Positions 1 through 9,299 are shown, counted from the stretch's first letter. The stretch is 64,000 bases of DNA from Bacteroidetes bacterium endosymbiont of Geopemphigus sp. (GCF_002904345.1 NZ_PEIH01000005.1:1-64000); one strand, 5' to 3'. The notes: a model not told the origin generated them from the sequence alone. Numbers and translations are program-made.

Positions 1-219
1 CTGTTTACACACTTCGTGGGATAGTGCTACGAGAGTTTTGAGTTTTCTTTCTGCGTAATTCGATAAATCACATTAGAATCCCTGATGTTTGCGATAAACA
101 TGAATATAAGATGTATAGATGATTTTCAGTTTATAGATGAATTAGGTATTCGTTTTTCTAGCAAACTACTAGAATCTTAATTATTAATCTTTTATTTTTA
201 ATAAAAAACGCTCTACCTC

Positions 220-590
220 CTAAAGTACAAAGGCAGCGCGTCCAGCGCTATGGTGATGATAGTGGCGAGCATACCCCGTTTGACCCTTTAAATTCTCTTC
301 CATCTTAAGCTGTACATTTAGAGTGGCGTCTTTAAGTTCGCACTTAACCTCTACCTTATCCACTTCGTTTTTAACATTAGCGATATCTTCACTAAGTTTT
401 GATTCCACCTTAGCCATATCTTTCTTGGTGGCGAGATAACTGTATTTTGTTCTCTATCTGAGCGGGTATGGTATCTTCTAAATAGGCTTGTAAGGATATC
501 TGCTTCTTCCTTTCCTATCTTCTTAGCAAGAGAGTTGTGCACATCGATAACGTAGGTTCTTCTGGCTTTAGCTGTGGTTATAGTTTCCAA
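220..590 (-). pseudogene. Frameshifted small coiled-coil protein (DUF1640-like)
   Basis: Two minus-strand reading frames together resemble a short coiled-coil protein. The upstream frame (from 590) reads METITTAKARRTYVIDVHNS and continues through an AKKIGKEEADIL stretch. The downstream frame contains YLATKKDMAKVE followed by charged heptad-like sequence, a pattern common in small DUF1640-type proteins. The frames are offset, so at least one indel separates them (about 430-480). Function unknown. The family guess rests on the motif style only. A similar NSLAEKIGKK phrase occurs near 51.45 kb. Confidence 0.45.
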
Positions 591-990
591 AACTAAAAAA
601 AGATAAGCGAAAATCTAAGGAAAATATAAAAAACTTTTAAGTTTTTGTTTCTCTTCTTTGTCGCTTTGTTTTATAATCAATAGGCTGCCTATATCGGACT
701 GTTTTGGTAGTAAGCTTTTTCTCTCTAGAGTTCGTCTTTAAACCACTTTAGAGGTCTTTGTCTTTATCGGGGTGATAAATATAGATAACATGACCTCCAT
801 AAAGGATTCGTTCACTTTCAAAGTGGCATGGGTTAAGATAGTATGGTAGTAGCCCTTCCTTAAGAGATTAGGCTTTAATGTGTTGTTTAATCAGGTGTTA
901 GTACAGTATAGTCAAAAACTATAAATGACATTATAAAATTTCTAAATTGAAACTACCAATAAAGCACGATTGTTTTTACAGATCAGAGGA
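591..990. other. Gene-free stretch
   Basis: About 400 bases downstream of queD with stop codons in all frames and no recognisable protein. Bases 758-784 share a 10-17 nt word with 21413-21439 (gtctttgtctt...gggg), too short to call a repeat family. Confidence 0.5.
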
Positions 991-1410
991 TTAAAAATGG
1001 GAGTCACCGGAATATTCAGCGAAATTTCTTTCAGTTTCGTATAAAACTGCTTTCAGTGAAATTTCCTTAGGAATTCTGTTTCTCAACTTTTCCCATATAA
1101 ATATAACGATATTCTCGGTAGAGGGGTTTACATAACGAAAATACTCCACATCTTTATTGAAATATTTGTGATCGAAAAGCATTTCTATTTCTTCGTAAAT
1201 AATTCGTTTAAGGTCCTCGATACTAAAGACGAAACCTGTTTGTGAATCTGGAATCCCTCTGAGGCTTACGATAAGCTCATAATTATGTCCATGGGGATGG
1301 ATACAATTTCCAAAAATTTCAGTATTCTTTTCTTTTGACCATTGAGAATTGAATAAATGATGTGCAGCGCAGAAATGTGCTTTTCTACTAAGGGTAACTC
1401 TTCGGTTCAT
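991..1410 (-). CDS. queD: 6-carboxytetrahydropterin synthase / PTPS family
   Basis: Member of the 6-pyruvoyl-tetrahydropterin synthase fold family, converting dihydroneopterin triphosphate to a tetrahydropterin, most often the queuosine precursor step in bacteria. At 139 residues it is full length. The zinc and catalytic signature is visible: FCAAHH (His17/18), then GNCIHPHGHNY with Cys36, His40 and His42, followed by the PSTENIVIFIWEKL helix and the YETERNFAEY C-terminal segment with the conserved Glu. Its ATG overlaps the idi stop as ATGA, so it is translationally coupled to idi. QueD rather than PTPS is inferred from the bacterial context; no other queuosine gene is in the window. Confidence 0.85.
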   Translation of the reverse strand: MNRRVTLSRKAHFCAAHHLFNSQWSKEKNTEIFGNCIHPHGHNYELIVSLRGIPDSQTGFVFSIEDLKRIIYEEIEMLFDHKYFNKDVEYFRYVNPSTENIVIFIWEKLRNRIPKEISLKAVLYETERNFAEYSGDSHF

Positions 1411-1931
1411 AAAATCAGTTCATTTAAATGTTGTTCGAGGATAATTTTAAGCCATACAGCATATTTTTCCGGGAATTCCCTGATAGCTTCTCGAAGCTCA
1501 TCTAAAGGGATCCATTTCCAGGAAGCAATTTCCTGATTATTGGGTAAGGGAACATCATTGTAATTCCCAACAAAAACATGATCGAATTCATGTTCGGTGA
1601 GGCTATTGTCAAGCTTAGCTTTATAGGTGAAATAGAATTCTTTCCGTAAAACGCAATCAAAACCCATTTCCTCTTTTAACCGACGATGAGCAGCTACTTC
1701 AGTGCTTTCTTCCTTATATGGATGGCTGCAAGCAGTATTGGCCCAAAGCAAGCTCGAGTGATATTTTTCAAGAGAGCGTTGCTGTATCATCAAATGACCC
1801 TGGTTATTGAAAATAAATACGGAAATGGCTCGGTGTAGGTTTCCAACCTTGTGAGCCTGTAATTTTTCCATAAAGCCAAGAGGCTGATCTTTAGAATCTA
1901 CCAATATGACTTGCTCCTGATCTTGTTGCAT
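1407..1931 (-). CDS. idi: Isopentenyl-diphosphate delta-isomerase, type I (Nudix)
   Basis: Interconverts IPP and DMAPP in the cytoplasm, balancing the precursors for undecaprenol and quinones. The 174-residue protein shows the type I signature: HRAISVFIF near residue 33, active-site Cys68 in NTACSHP with His70, a Nudix-like box with EVAAHRRLKEEMG, and the TEHEFDHVF segment carrying acidic active-site residues (Glu113/Glu115). It ends in a WKWIPLDEL region typical of the family. First gene of a two-gene unit with queD (4-bp overlap). A TAnnTTTG element lies just upstream on the minus strand, at 1950-1957. Confidence 0.93.
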   Translation of the reverse strand: MQQDQEQVILVDSKDQPLGFMEKLQAHKVGNLHRAISVFIFNNQGHLMIQQRSLEKYHSSLLWANTACSHPYKEESTEVAAHRRLKEEMGFDCVLRKEFYFTYKAKLDNSLTEHEFDHVFVGNYNDVPLPNNQEIASWKWIPLDELREAIREFPEKYAVWLKIILEQHLNELIL

Positions 1932-1949
1932 CTAAAATTTTTACTTGCT

Positions 1950-1957
1950 CAAATGTA
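1950..1957 (-). promoter_or_regulatory. Putative -7 element for idi-queD
   Basis: Reverse-strand TACATTTG matches the Bacteroidota -7 consensus TAnnTTTG and sits 19 bp ahead of the idi start. No well-spaced -33 TTTG was found, so the call is tentative. Confidence 0.4.
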
Positions 1958-1969
1958 ATCAATATGGGT

Positions 1970-1977
1970 TAATTTTG
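1970..1977 (+). promoter_or_regulatory. Putative -7 element for the antiporter gene
   Basis: TAATTTTG fits TAnnTTTG, with a TTG about 22 bp upstream, and lies 22 bp before the antiporter ATG. It is divergent from the idi element in the same short intergenic region. Confidence 0.4.
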
Positions 1978-1999
1978 ATCCTTCACCAAATACGGCTAC

Positions 2000-3229
2000 A
2001 TGAACTATAGTATATTAATTTCCCTTTTCTGCCTACTTATCATCGCCTCGTATCTTTTTGATATGGTAGCTCGAAAAACCAAATTTCCCTCGGTGATTTT
2101 ACTGATCCTTTCAGGTATGGCACTCAAAGTTTTAGCGAAATCCTTTAATTATGAAATTCCGGAGCCTTTTATGAAAGAAATTTTACCTAGTTTGGGAAAT
2201 ATAGGTTTGATATTAATAGTTCTTGAAGGTGCACTCGAGCTCAAAATAACCTCTAAGAAAAAAAATCTGATTATACGAAGCCTTTTAGCGGCCTTGATGA
2301 TTTTGATCTTCACTTCTTTAGCCATAGCCTACGGCTTTTATTTATTTTCAGACTACAAAGTCCCTTTTCTTATATGCGTGCAACACTCGGTTCCTTTTGG
2401 AGTGATAAGCAGCGCGGTAGCTATCCCAAGCGTCCGTGCTTTGAAAAAATCAAAGAAAGAATTTATTATCTATGAATCGACTTTTTCAGATATCTGGGGA
2501 ATCATTTTGTTTAACTTTATCGTTAGTAACGATAGTATACAGCTTAAAGCTTTCGGACAACTTGGGATGGATATTTTTTTAGTATTTATCGCTTCGCTGG
2601 TAGTTACTTACCTTTTACTACAGCTAATAGCCAGAATCAGCCATCACGTGAAATTTTTCCTGATTCTTTCGATTCTCATCCTTACCTTCCTCATCGGAAA
2701 GTATTACCATCTCTCTACCTTGATCATCATATTTTTCTTCGGACTATTTCTAAAAAATGCCCAGCGTATCGTTCCTGAAAAAATCAAACGTTATGTTCCT
2801 ATTGAAAAAGCGGAAGAGGATTTGCAACAATTTTTTGTATTGACCGCTGAAAGCGCTTTTTTAATTCGTACTTTTTTCTTTTTATTTTTTGGATTTTCAA
2901 TTGATCTTGAGCGGATTACTCATTTGGATGCTTATTTATATGGGGGCGTTATTTTGTTGATCATCTCTGCTGTCAGAGGGATTTATCTGGGCTTTACCCA
3001 GCCGCGCAAGCTGATGCCGGAATTTTTCATATCACCAAGAGGTTTGATAAGTATTCTATTGTTTCTGCAATTCTATGAACATCTGAGCGCACGCAATCAA
3101 CTTGATTTTTTGTTGGTGAAAGAGAATACTTTATTGATCGTTATTTTAGGTTCTATGCTTATGATGATGATAGGTGTTGTAAGATCTGAGACATATTCTA
3201 CTAAAAATAATAAAGCCCCACAAGACTGA
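2000..3229 (+). CDS. Cation/proton antiporter (CPA family, Na+/H+ exchanger)
   Basis: Polytopic inner-membrane protein of 409 residues with about a dozen hydrophobic segments, consistent with a monovalent cation:proton antiporter (Na_H_Exchanger fold). Visible family features are an N-terminal helix pair, the FPSVILLILSGMALKVL segment, a long LILIVLEGALELKI helix, and a central SSAVAIPS motif that corresponds to the substrate-binding crossover region. The C-terminal helix contains SPRGLISILLFLQFYE. The probable role is export of Na+ or K+ coupled to proton entry. It has its own start 68 bp from the divergent idi. The ion specificity cannot be read from the sequence. No regulatory TrkA-type domain is attached. 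Confidence 0.85.
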   Translation: MNYSILISLFCLLIIASYLFDMVARKTKFPSVILLILSGMALKVLAKSFNYEIPEPFMKEILPSLGNIGLILIVLEGALELKITSKKKNLIIRSLLAALMILIFTSLAIAYGFYLFSDYKVPFLICVQHSVPFGVISSAVAIPSVRALKKSKKEFIIYESTFSDIWGIILFNFIVSNDSIQLKAFGQLGMDIFLVFIASLVVTYLLLQLIARISHHVKFFLILSILILTFLIGKYYHLSTLIIIFFFGLFLKNAQRIVPEKIKRYVPIEKAEEDLQQFFVLTAESAFLIRTFFFLFFGFSIDLERITHLDAYLYGGVILLIISAVRGIYLGFTQPRKLMPEFFISPRGLISILLFLQFYEHLSARNQLDFLLVKENTLLIVILGSMLMMMIGVVRSETYSTKNNKAPQD

Positions 3230-3329
3230 TCTTAGAGCTTTTTATTTTTTGATAACACTTTACACATATTACTATGCTTTTCATGGCAGTTAAATTTTAA
3301 TATGTATATGCATTACATATTACTAGGCT

Positions 3330-3652
3330 ATGAATATGTAGAACACTAAATCGCAGATGAGAAAAGAAATTTTAGAATTTTGTATTCTTGAGCATCCTCA
3401 GGCATGACGAAGCTTATACTTCAAATATAGGAATATTAAAGCTCAACTTCTGGTCGTTGAGGGCACTGTATATCTTTTGCTAAATCGTCAGAAATATTGC
3501 ATTACCGCTGGAAAGAATCTTTATCTAGACCTCCCAGAAAATATTACTCTCTAACAAAAAAAGATCAACAAACATTGAAAGAATTACAGAATACCTGGGA
3601 AGAATCATATCGATCTATTATTGAACTCACTAAAAAAACATATCATGAATAA
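3330..3652 (+). pseudogene. Decayed PadR-family transcriptional regulator
   Basis: Translation from 3330 gives MNM*NTKSQMRKEILEFCIL, the usual start of a Bacteroidota PadR repressor (NTKAQMRK...). This is followed in shifting frames by LLVVEGTVYLLLNR (the winged-helix segment) and PRKYYSLTKKDQQTLKELQ plus TWEESYRSIIELTKK. Several in-frame stops and at least two frameshifts are present. Its final codons (CATGAATAA, stop 3650-3652) still overlap the start of the next relic gene. Such PadR proteins usually sit beside and regulate PspC-domain genes, as here. Confidence 0.8.
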
Positions 3653-4260
3653 GATTGTATAGGTAAAGGAAATCATATATGATGCTGAATAACAAATCTC
3701 AGAGCCGATCAAAGCAGAATTCCAAGAGAGGAAATCGGTTACAAAAGAGGATGTGGAAAAATTATCCATGAGATGGGAAGGACCGAAACTTATGGAGATG
3801 AAGATGAAAAAACTAAACATCAAAAAATATTTGTACAAACTTCTTCAGGATCAAAAAAGCTCTTTAGAAATAAAGACGATAAATACATTGCAGGGATGTG
3901 TATGGGTTCGCTGTTTACTCAGGTATTCATGTATTTTTGGTGTGCTTATTAGTTATATTTTTTTCACACCTCTGCATTCCGTACTCATTTACATCGTGTT
4001 TTGGGTACTTTTGCCTTGTGCAAAAAACACCTTTGATAAAGTTCGTATGTATGGAAAACCTATAAATTTTGATACTATAAAAGATTCTTTTCAGGAAAGC
4101 TTTTCTGAAGAACCCCAAGCAGGTTTAAAAAATTCAACTAATAAAATTGCGAATTTCTTGTATAAAATATTTAAAAGTATTCTGCTATTTTTCCAAAAAA
4201 AATATTTATAATATTAATTATCATAGGTATTTTTACTGTCGGTATATTGGTTTACTGATG
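3645..4260 (+). pseudogene. Decayed PspC-domain protein
   Basis: The start overlaps the PadR stop. An N-terminal segment with in-frame stops (MNKIV*VKEIIYDAE) is followed by SVTKEDVEK, then YGDEDEKTKH, then SKKLFRNKDDKYIAGMCMGS. That last segment is the start of a PspC domain. The frame then shifts to the membrane part: HSVLIYIVFWVLLPCAKNTF and FDKVRMYGKPINFDTIKDSF, the hallmark end of Bacteroidota PspC domains. A 152-codon open frame (3753-4211) covers the second half but begins in the wrong frame. Further hydrophobic codons continue to about 4260. The intact family consists of membrane stress proteins. Confidence 0.8.
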
Positions 4261-4414
4261 TTAAGGAACATAAGAAAAAATAACAGAAATTAGGCTATAA
4301 AAGGCGCAAATTCTAAAAGACAGAACATAAGGTGAGACCATAGCTTTTCAACCACAATTTGAAACCTTACAAAAAAGAAATGGGGTTTGGTGATCATCAT
4401 CCTTTAGTTTCTTT

Positions 4415-4842
4415 ATCAACTTCCTTTATTAAGAAGAAGCTTTATAATCTCTGTATTTCGGATAAAAACCGTGACATCAAGCGGAGTTTTTCCAGTATCG
4501 TCTTTAACCTCTATATTAGCACCTCTCTCAAGAAGAGTTTTGATGGCTTCCGCATTAATATTATTAACTGCCCAATGAAGCGGAGTTTCTGAAAAACAAC
4601 TTTTACCTATTTACATCATCCCTTTCCGCTATGATAGTCTTTATAAACTCTGTTTTGTTCTTTTGAGTAAAAAAATCAAGTGGGGTGATTGCGCAACCTT
4701 ATATCTTTTTGATTGAAATGACGAACAAATCGGTGTTTCGCCCCAAAATGGTTTTTAACCTCTGTATCAGCTCCCGCCGGCTACAAGAGCTTTGATTGTC
4801 TCTACCTGGACTTTGCAGGCGGCCAAGTGAAGTGAGGTGGAT
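4415..4842 (-). pseudogene. Ankyrin-repeat protein remnant
   Basis: Minus-strand translation shows repeated ankyrin signatures split by frameshifts and stops. They are PPHFTWPPAKS (a shifted TPLHLAA), then ALVAGGADTEVKNHFG, then ETPLHWAVNNINAEAIKTLL, then ERGANIEVKDDTGKTPLDV, ending IIKLLLNKGS with a stop at 4415-4417. At least three repeats remain. The 5' side abuts the IS256-type transposase remnant with no gap, which suggests a deletion or insertion junction near 4842. Ankyrin proteins in reduced genomes often act at the host interface, but this copy cannot be expressed intact. Confidence 0.82.
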
Positions 4843-5340
4843 CAATCGTTTTATTAATCACCTTTGAGCTCTCATGTACTTTAATTCCGTCGAAGCAAAT
4901 AATCAGATATTTACTCTCCAAGGACCTGTTCTTCCAGGTCGTCACTTTAATGGCTAGAGCATTGGTAATTCGCGATATGGCGGAGGTAGATATATCAAAA
5001 TTAAATTATAAATTTTCTTGATTTACTCTTCTATATCGTTTACAATCATTCCTTTAGCGTAAAACGAGATGATAATGTTTTCCAAGTCCTCTATGATATT
5101 ATGTCTTTTGGGAACAAGTACAGGGCTCAATGCTACCCTATCTATCTTGAGGAACTTATATTTGATTTTCTTTAAATGATAATTTTATTTTCTTACTTGC
5201 ATGCCCGACGTTACGGTAATTTCCTGTGGTTGTTTTGTGATGCTTTTGATTATCTAAATGCGCATCTAACTCTACGTTCAGCATATTTTCTACTCTTTAA
5301 AAAACGAACTTAAATCTTCCGCGTTTTTAAGTGAATTACA
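4843..5340 (-). mobile_element. IS256 (Mutator)-family transposase fragment
   Basis: Read on the minus strand, shifted frames spell MLNVELDAHLDNQKHHK, then TTGNYRN with KKIKLSFKENQI*VPQDR, then the FDISTSAISRITNALAIKV helix region. SLESKYLIICFDGIKV follows, containing the first catalytic Asp. This follows the domain order of IS256 transposases (LGYEKH, NxRNG, EVPRDR, ISRITD, YLDA). Only the N-terminal half is left, ending at SSKVINKTI where ankyrin sequence begins. Internal stops and frameshifts make it inactive. I did not find flanking inverted repeats. Confidence 0.8.
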
Positions 5341-5692
5341 CACAAAAGATCTGCGTAGATTATAATCTATAATATATCAAAAAAATTAATTTTTATAATG
5401 ATAATTGTGTAAAACAATAATTTAAAAGATATATATTTGTGTTTTTAAACAAAAAATATATCAGTACTTCAGTATAAGACACCTCTACTTTTAGTAGCAA
5501 CATAACCTCATAAAAATAAAAAACTAAAGAATACATACCCTCTGAGCAAATAAAAATTCACATAGGATAGAATTATGGGCTAATTTTTGAGCAAATTGTT
5601 TCTAGGAGTACTTTTGATAAATTCAATTCCCATTTTTGGCAGCGTCGTTTATTATTTATATCCTCTTTAAAATAGTCAAATAGCTAAACTAA
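5341..5692. other. AT-rich gene-free stretch
   Basis: About 350 bases, very AT-rich, stops in all frames, no recognisable protein or RNA. It separates the transposase remnant from the ABC ATPase remnant. Confidence 0.5.
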
Positions 5693-6650
5693 ATGAATCT
5701 TTCATATACAAATGATTTTTCTATGGGATACTTTTCCGGATTTAAAAAACATTTTTTGATTTTAGGAATTAATATTCAGCAAGTAACGAATTTTTAATAA
5801 ATGTTTTAAGCAAAAATGGCTCTAGAAAATCCACTTTGATGAAAAGTTTACTCGGCTTTCAGCTCGGTTTGTCAGGAGAATCTTTTCTGTAAGGAGAAAA
5901 TCTATCTTTTATGTCTCCTTCAAAAAAATCTCGATACATGAGTCGCTCTGTCCGGAAAAGCATATAAACCATCTGCTTTGACAATATTACGAGCCGGTAA
6001 GTTCATGTCGTATACCCCCCCTTAGGGTATATTTTATTGAACTTGATATACAAGATCGGTACGTTATATAATAATCCTTAGAGCTTATCAAGTTCTCTGA
6101 TATAAAAAGCGAAAATTTATGAACTAAGTAATGGAGAATGTCAATGCACTATGATTGCTTGTATTCTTGGCCCGGGAAACTTCAATCCTTCTGTTGGATG
6201 AACCAACAATTCATTTAGATGTACCTTTATTCAAACTATCTTAACTTTTAATTCGCTTAGCATATATTAGTATAGAATGCATTTTGATCTTTAACTATGA
6301 AGTGGAACTGAGACTGCAATGCTCGAATTATATTTTGTAGTTTCATTGAACCATACAGTCTAACATATTAAACTGAATTACTTAAATAAACTTCGTATGG
6401 GAAAATCTTTTTTGATTCTTCTCTGGATATATATATTTCAAAAAATAGATTCTTTAAAAAAGTTTCGTTTAAGATTAGTGGAGAATTTCCGTAATGTCTA
6501 AGACGCTTTTTAGTCAGAAATACTATAAAAATCGACCTGACGCAGCTGTTCAAATACAGGTAGGCAGGGAAAAATAGAGATCTATCATGATAGAAAATTT
6601 AACTATAGAAGGTTTATCTGCTTTAAAAAAATATTTTTAAAATATTAAAG
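5693..6650 (+). pseudogene. Decayed iron/siderophore-type ABC transporter ATPase
   Basis: Starting at ATG 5693 the translation is MNLSYTNDFSMGYFSGFKKH, typical of FecE/HmuV-like ATPases. In changing frames it then gives a degraded Walker A (NGSRKSTLMKSLLG), LSGESF, SPSKKSRYMS, and the signature to Walker B part (MIACILARETSILLLDEPT followed by IHLDV). The distal part keeps a C-terminal piece resembling the Bacteroidota extension (KYYKNRPDAAVQIQVGREK). Many stops and indels are present. The last bases run into the SDR gene, so the two were probably adjacent in an operon. Loss implies reduced iron-complex uptake. Confidence 0.78.
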
Positions 6651-6660
6651 AAATCTCACA

Positions 6661-7344
6661 ATGAGCAAACGAGTAATTATCACAGGAGCTGGACGGGGTA
6701 TAGGTTATGCCTTGTTCAAAAATTTTTTAGACAATAGACATGAAGTATTAGGAATTTCAAGGGATATTCATCATTTATCCTTGCTCTCAGATATACCACA
6801 AAAGCATATATTGTCTTTAGATCTCACAAAAATTTCTTCTTATGAGCGAATTCTTGAAGCAATCCCGCATTGGGATCGTGTAGATATATTGATCAACAAT
6901 GCAGGCTATCTCATTCGGAAACCTTTTAAAAATTTAAGTGACGGAGATTTTGAGTATTCTTTTAGCCTGAACACTCTTGCCCCCATACGAATGATCCGTA
7001 TTTTAACCCCCCTGATGAGTCGCAGCAGTCACATCGTTAATATCAGTACCATAGGTGCTGTGCAGGGGAGCAAAAAATTTCCCGGTTTGGCTGCTTATAC
7101 CACTTCGAAAGCAGCGCTTTGCAATCTTACAGAACTTCTCTCTGAAGAGTTCAAATCTGACGGGCCTATAATCAATTGTTTGGCTTTAGGTTCAGTTCAG
7201 ACGGAGATGCTGGCGCAGGCCTTCCCGAATTATAAGGCATCTTTAATCCCTGAGGAAATAGCTGACTACATCTATAGGTTTTCACTGGAAGGACAAAAGT
7301 TTTACAATGGAAAAGTCTTGTCCGTTTCAATAGCTACACCTTAG
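6661..7344 (+). CDS. Short-chain dehydrogenase/reductase (SDR)
   Basis: Classical NAD(P)-dependent SDR of 227 residues with a Rossmann fold. Cofactor motif TGAGRGIG is at residues 8-15, NNAG near 80, catalytic Ser in VNISTIGAVQG, and the Tyr/Lys pair in YTTSK. The C-terminal NCLALGSVQTEML loop is typical for the class. The substrate cannot be deduced. It is the only intact gene between 3.3 and 9.3 kb, starting about ten bases after the last recognisable codons of the ABC ATPase remnant, which hints at selection to keep it. Upstream promoter signals are not obvious. Confidence 0.85.
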   Translation: MSKRVIITGAGRGIGYALFKNFLDNRHEVLGISRDIHHLSLLSDIPQKHILSLDLTKISSYERILEAIPHWDRVDILINNAGYLIRKPFKNLSDGDFEYSFSLNTLAPIRMIRILTPLMSRSSHIVNISTIGAVQGSKKFPGLAAYTTSKAALCNLTELLSEEFKSDGPIINCLALGSVQTEMLAQAFPNYKASLIPEEIADYIYRFSLEGQKFYNGKVLSVSIATP

Positions 7345-7499
7345 TTTTAACAATAAAATTCTCCGAAAGTAAATCGTTATGTTTTCTTAAAAAAATATAT
7401 AATTTTTATACTTATATAATATAGTTGTTATTTTTAAAAATTTAGCGATTTTAAATCTATAATTATATAAAAAATTTTTTTTTATTTCTTCTTTTAGCA

Positions 7500-8220
7500 G
7501 CAGTTTTTTTTGGGAATTTACTTTACCGAAAGTAAACTAGCTATAGATGGAATCGATCCGATATTGGTTACCTCAGAAAGGTTTCTCATCGCTTGAGTTT
7601 TTCTTATGACTCGGTTCATCAAAAGAGCCGATTATAAATAATAAAAAATTGCTGAAAAAAATTTTGGTTAGTTCATTTTTATACATCCAGGTAATTTTTT
7701 GTTGCAGTTTATAGATATGAGTTATACCTTATCCTCGCTAGTTTTTCAGCGCTCGCCGTTATAGCGATTGTTATGTGTAATCTTTTGATTATTAGCTACT
7801 TTAATTGTTTTTTGATTTTTCCCATTATAGCGTTAGGCTTCTGGTTTAAAATTTTGAGTGATATAATAAAAATTGTAAAAAAAGAGTTGTATACTTCTAT
7901 TATAATTATCCTTAAAATGATTTTACTGCTGACTTTTTATTTTTAGTACGTAACTGGCATGTTTACTGGAGTTTTTCAAATTTTTTCGCTTTGGTTTATT
8001 TGGGTATAAATTGTAGTTTGCTTTCCAGCCTTTTTTGGAACAAAGGAATGACAGGGATGGAAAAAGCAATAAGGGGGACTCTTTTTTATCGCTAGAACCT
8101 GTTTTTGGGGTGATTTTAGGGTTTTTCTATTTGCATGAGCCTATTAAGTCGTTGGGGAATTCTTGGTTAATTTATTAGTTTTATCTTCTATACTTATTAT
8201 TTCTATGAGAGATTTTATAA
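7500..8220 (+). pseudogene. Decayed EamA/DMT-family transporter
   Basis: The first part reads IYFTESKLAIDGIDPILVTS, then ERFLIA, matching the first repeat of EamA drug/metabolite transporters. After a badly degraded middle, shifted frames give LLSSLFWNKGMTGMEKAIR and LEPVFGVILGFFYLHEPIKS, the conserved end of the second EamA repeat. Stops and frameshifts are frequent. Intact relatives are inner-membrane exporters with ten helices. Confidence 0.75.
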
Positions 8221-8295
8221 ACACTTCGACAAACAAACAGTCCGTCGACTAAATTTTCAGATTTAAATCTTTCCTTCCGTTTCCTTGACTATTTA

Positions 8296-8326
8296 TTGAT
8301 ATTCTTGTTAAAATAAAATAGCTTTG
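8296..8326 (+). promoter_or_regulatory. Promoter of tRNA-Leu
   Basis: TTG at 8296-8298 and TAGCTTTG at 8319-8326 match the Bacteroidota -33/-7 arrangement (20 bp spacing), and the -7 box lies 13 bp before the mature tRNA. Confidence 0.6.
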
Positions 8327-8339
8327 CAAGGCATTTGAA

Positions 8340-8423
8340 GCCCACGTGGTGAAATTGGTAGACACGCCATCTTGAGGGGGTGGTATTCGAAAGGATGTGC
8401 TGGTTCGAATCCAGTCGTGGGCA
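8340..8423 (+). tRNA. tRNA-Leu (anticodon GAG)
   Basis: Class II tRNA of 84 nt. The acceptor stem GCCCACG pairs with CGTGGGC, and the discriminator is A at 8423. The D-arm is GTG-AAATTGGTAGA-CAC. The anticodon stem CCATC/GGTGG encloses the loop TTGAGGG with anticodon GAG. A long variable arm follows, and the T-loop is TTCGAAT. CCA is not encoded. It reads CUC and CUU codons. Confidence 0.93.
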
Positions 8424-8924
8424 CAAACTCTAGGCTATAACCTTTTTGGTTTTTATATAACGAAATTTTTGTTCCCTATATAGTATAGGTAAAGAAATAA
8501 TTCATCTGATTTCTAACCCAGACAAGTTTTATAAGCATGTTCTTCTGCTATGCAGAAGAACAAATTATTTTTTTTAAAAGGTATCTTTATAGCATGTTTA
8601 TATCATATAGGTTATATATTATGGTGGATAAAAAATCCATTAAAACTATTTACTTTTTAAAAATAAAAAACTGTATAGACAATTCTAATTCAATAAAATA
8701 TATCAAGTTTTATGACAAATTAATATTATAATTATATGAAATATAATTATAAATTATCATATATAAATTCAAGAACACTTCAATTGATCTTTTTCGAGAT
8801 TGTCAATGAGAGTCTTAATTTTAAACCTTGCTAAAGAGCTAGTTTAATAATCATTTTCATGCATCAATTATATAAATATTTTTAATATGGTGCCTTCTGA
8901 AATACTAGAATCTCTGTTGATTAA
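8424..8924. other. AT-rich gene-free stretch with a short hairpin
   Basis: No convincing gene. A 64-codon open frame at 8537-8731 is made of AT-rich codons (Ile, Lys, Tyr, Phe) with no family resemblance. Bases 8727-8751 form a perfect 11-bp AT hairpin with a 3-nt GAA loop and no G or C in the stem. Confidence 0.5.
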
Positions 8925-9131
8925 TCTACAAACGAATGTACAACAACTCTCAAGAGACATAGGATTGAAATCACCGAAAATTTTTATAATATCCGAAACG
9001 TATCCTCAAGTATTATTCTTAAAGATCATCTCTTTTTTACCCCCGTAAAGGATTTGATGACGATCATTTCCACGCCGTGGAAGATAGTTTATTTTATAAA
9101 TAAAAAAGAATCAGGTATAAAAAAGCGCTAA
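8925..9131 (+). pseudogene. Open fragment of an unidentified protein
   Basis: A 69-codon open frame without a start, following a TAA. Its composition is protein-like (LKRHRIEITENFYNIRNVSS, then DHLFFTPVKDLM and PWKIVYFIN) and unlike the AT noise around it. I do not recognise the family. It may be the surviving 3' part of a deleted gene. The stop is at 9129-9131. Confidence 0.3.
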
Positions 9132-9299
9132 AATATATTATAATCAAATCCTAATTAGATAGTATTATTAATTGCAACAGGTTTTATTAAAAACATTGCC
9201 TTCGTTTAGATCAGAATCTCTCCATAACCACTATACTTTTTTACAAAAAGGCTCTATAAAATTTTTCTTTACTAAAAAGTAATTTTTTAAAGAAAATTT

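Noticed and set aside
6368-6553. 61-codon minus-strand frame before the SDR gene
   Set aside because: The plus strand here carries the C-terminal remnant of the ABC ATPase; the minus frame is its shadow.
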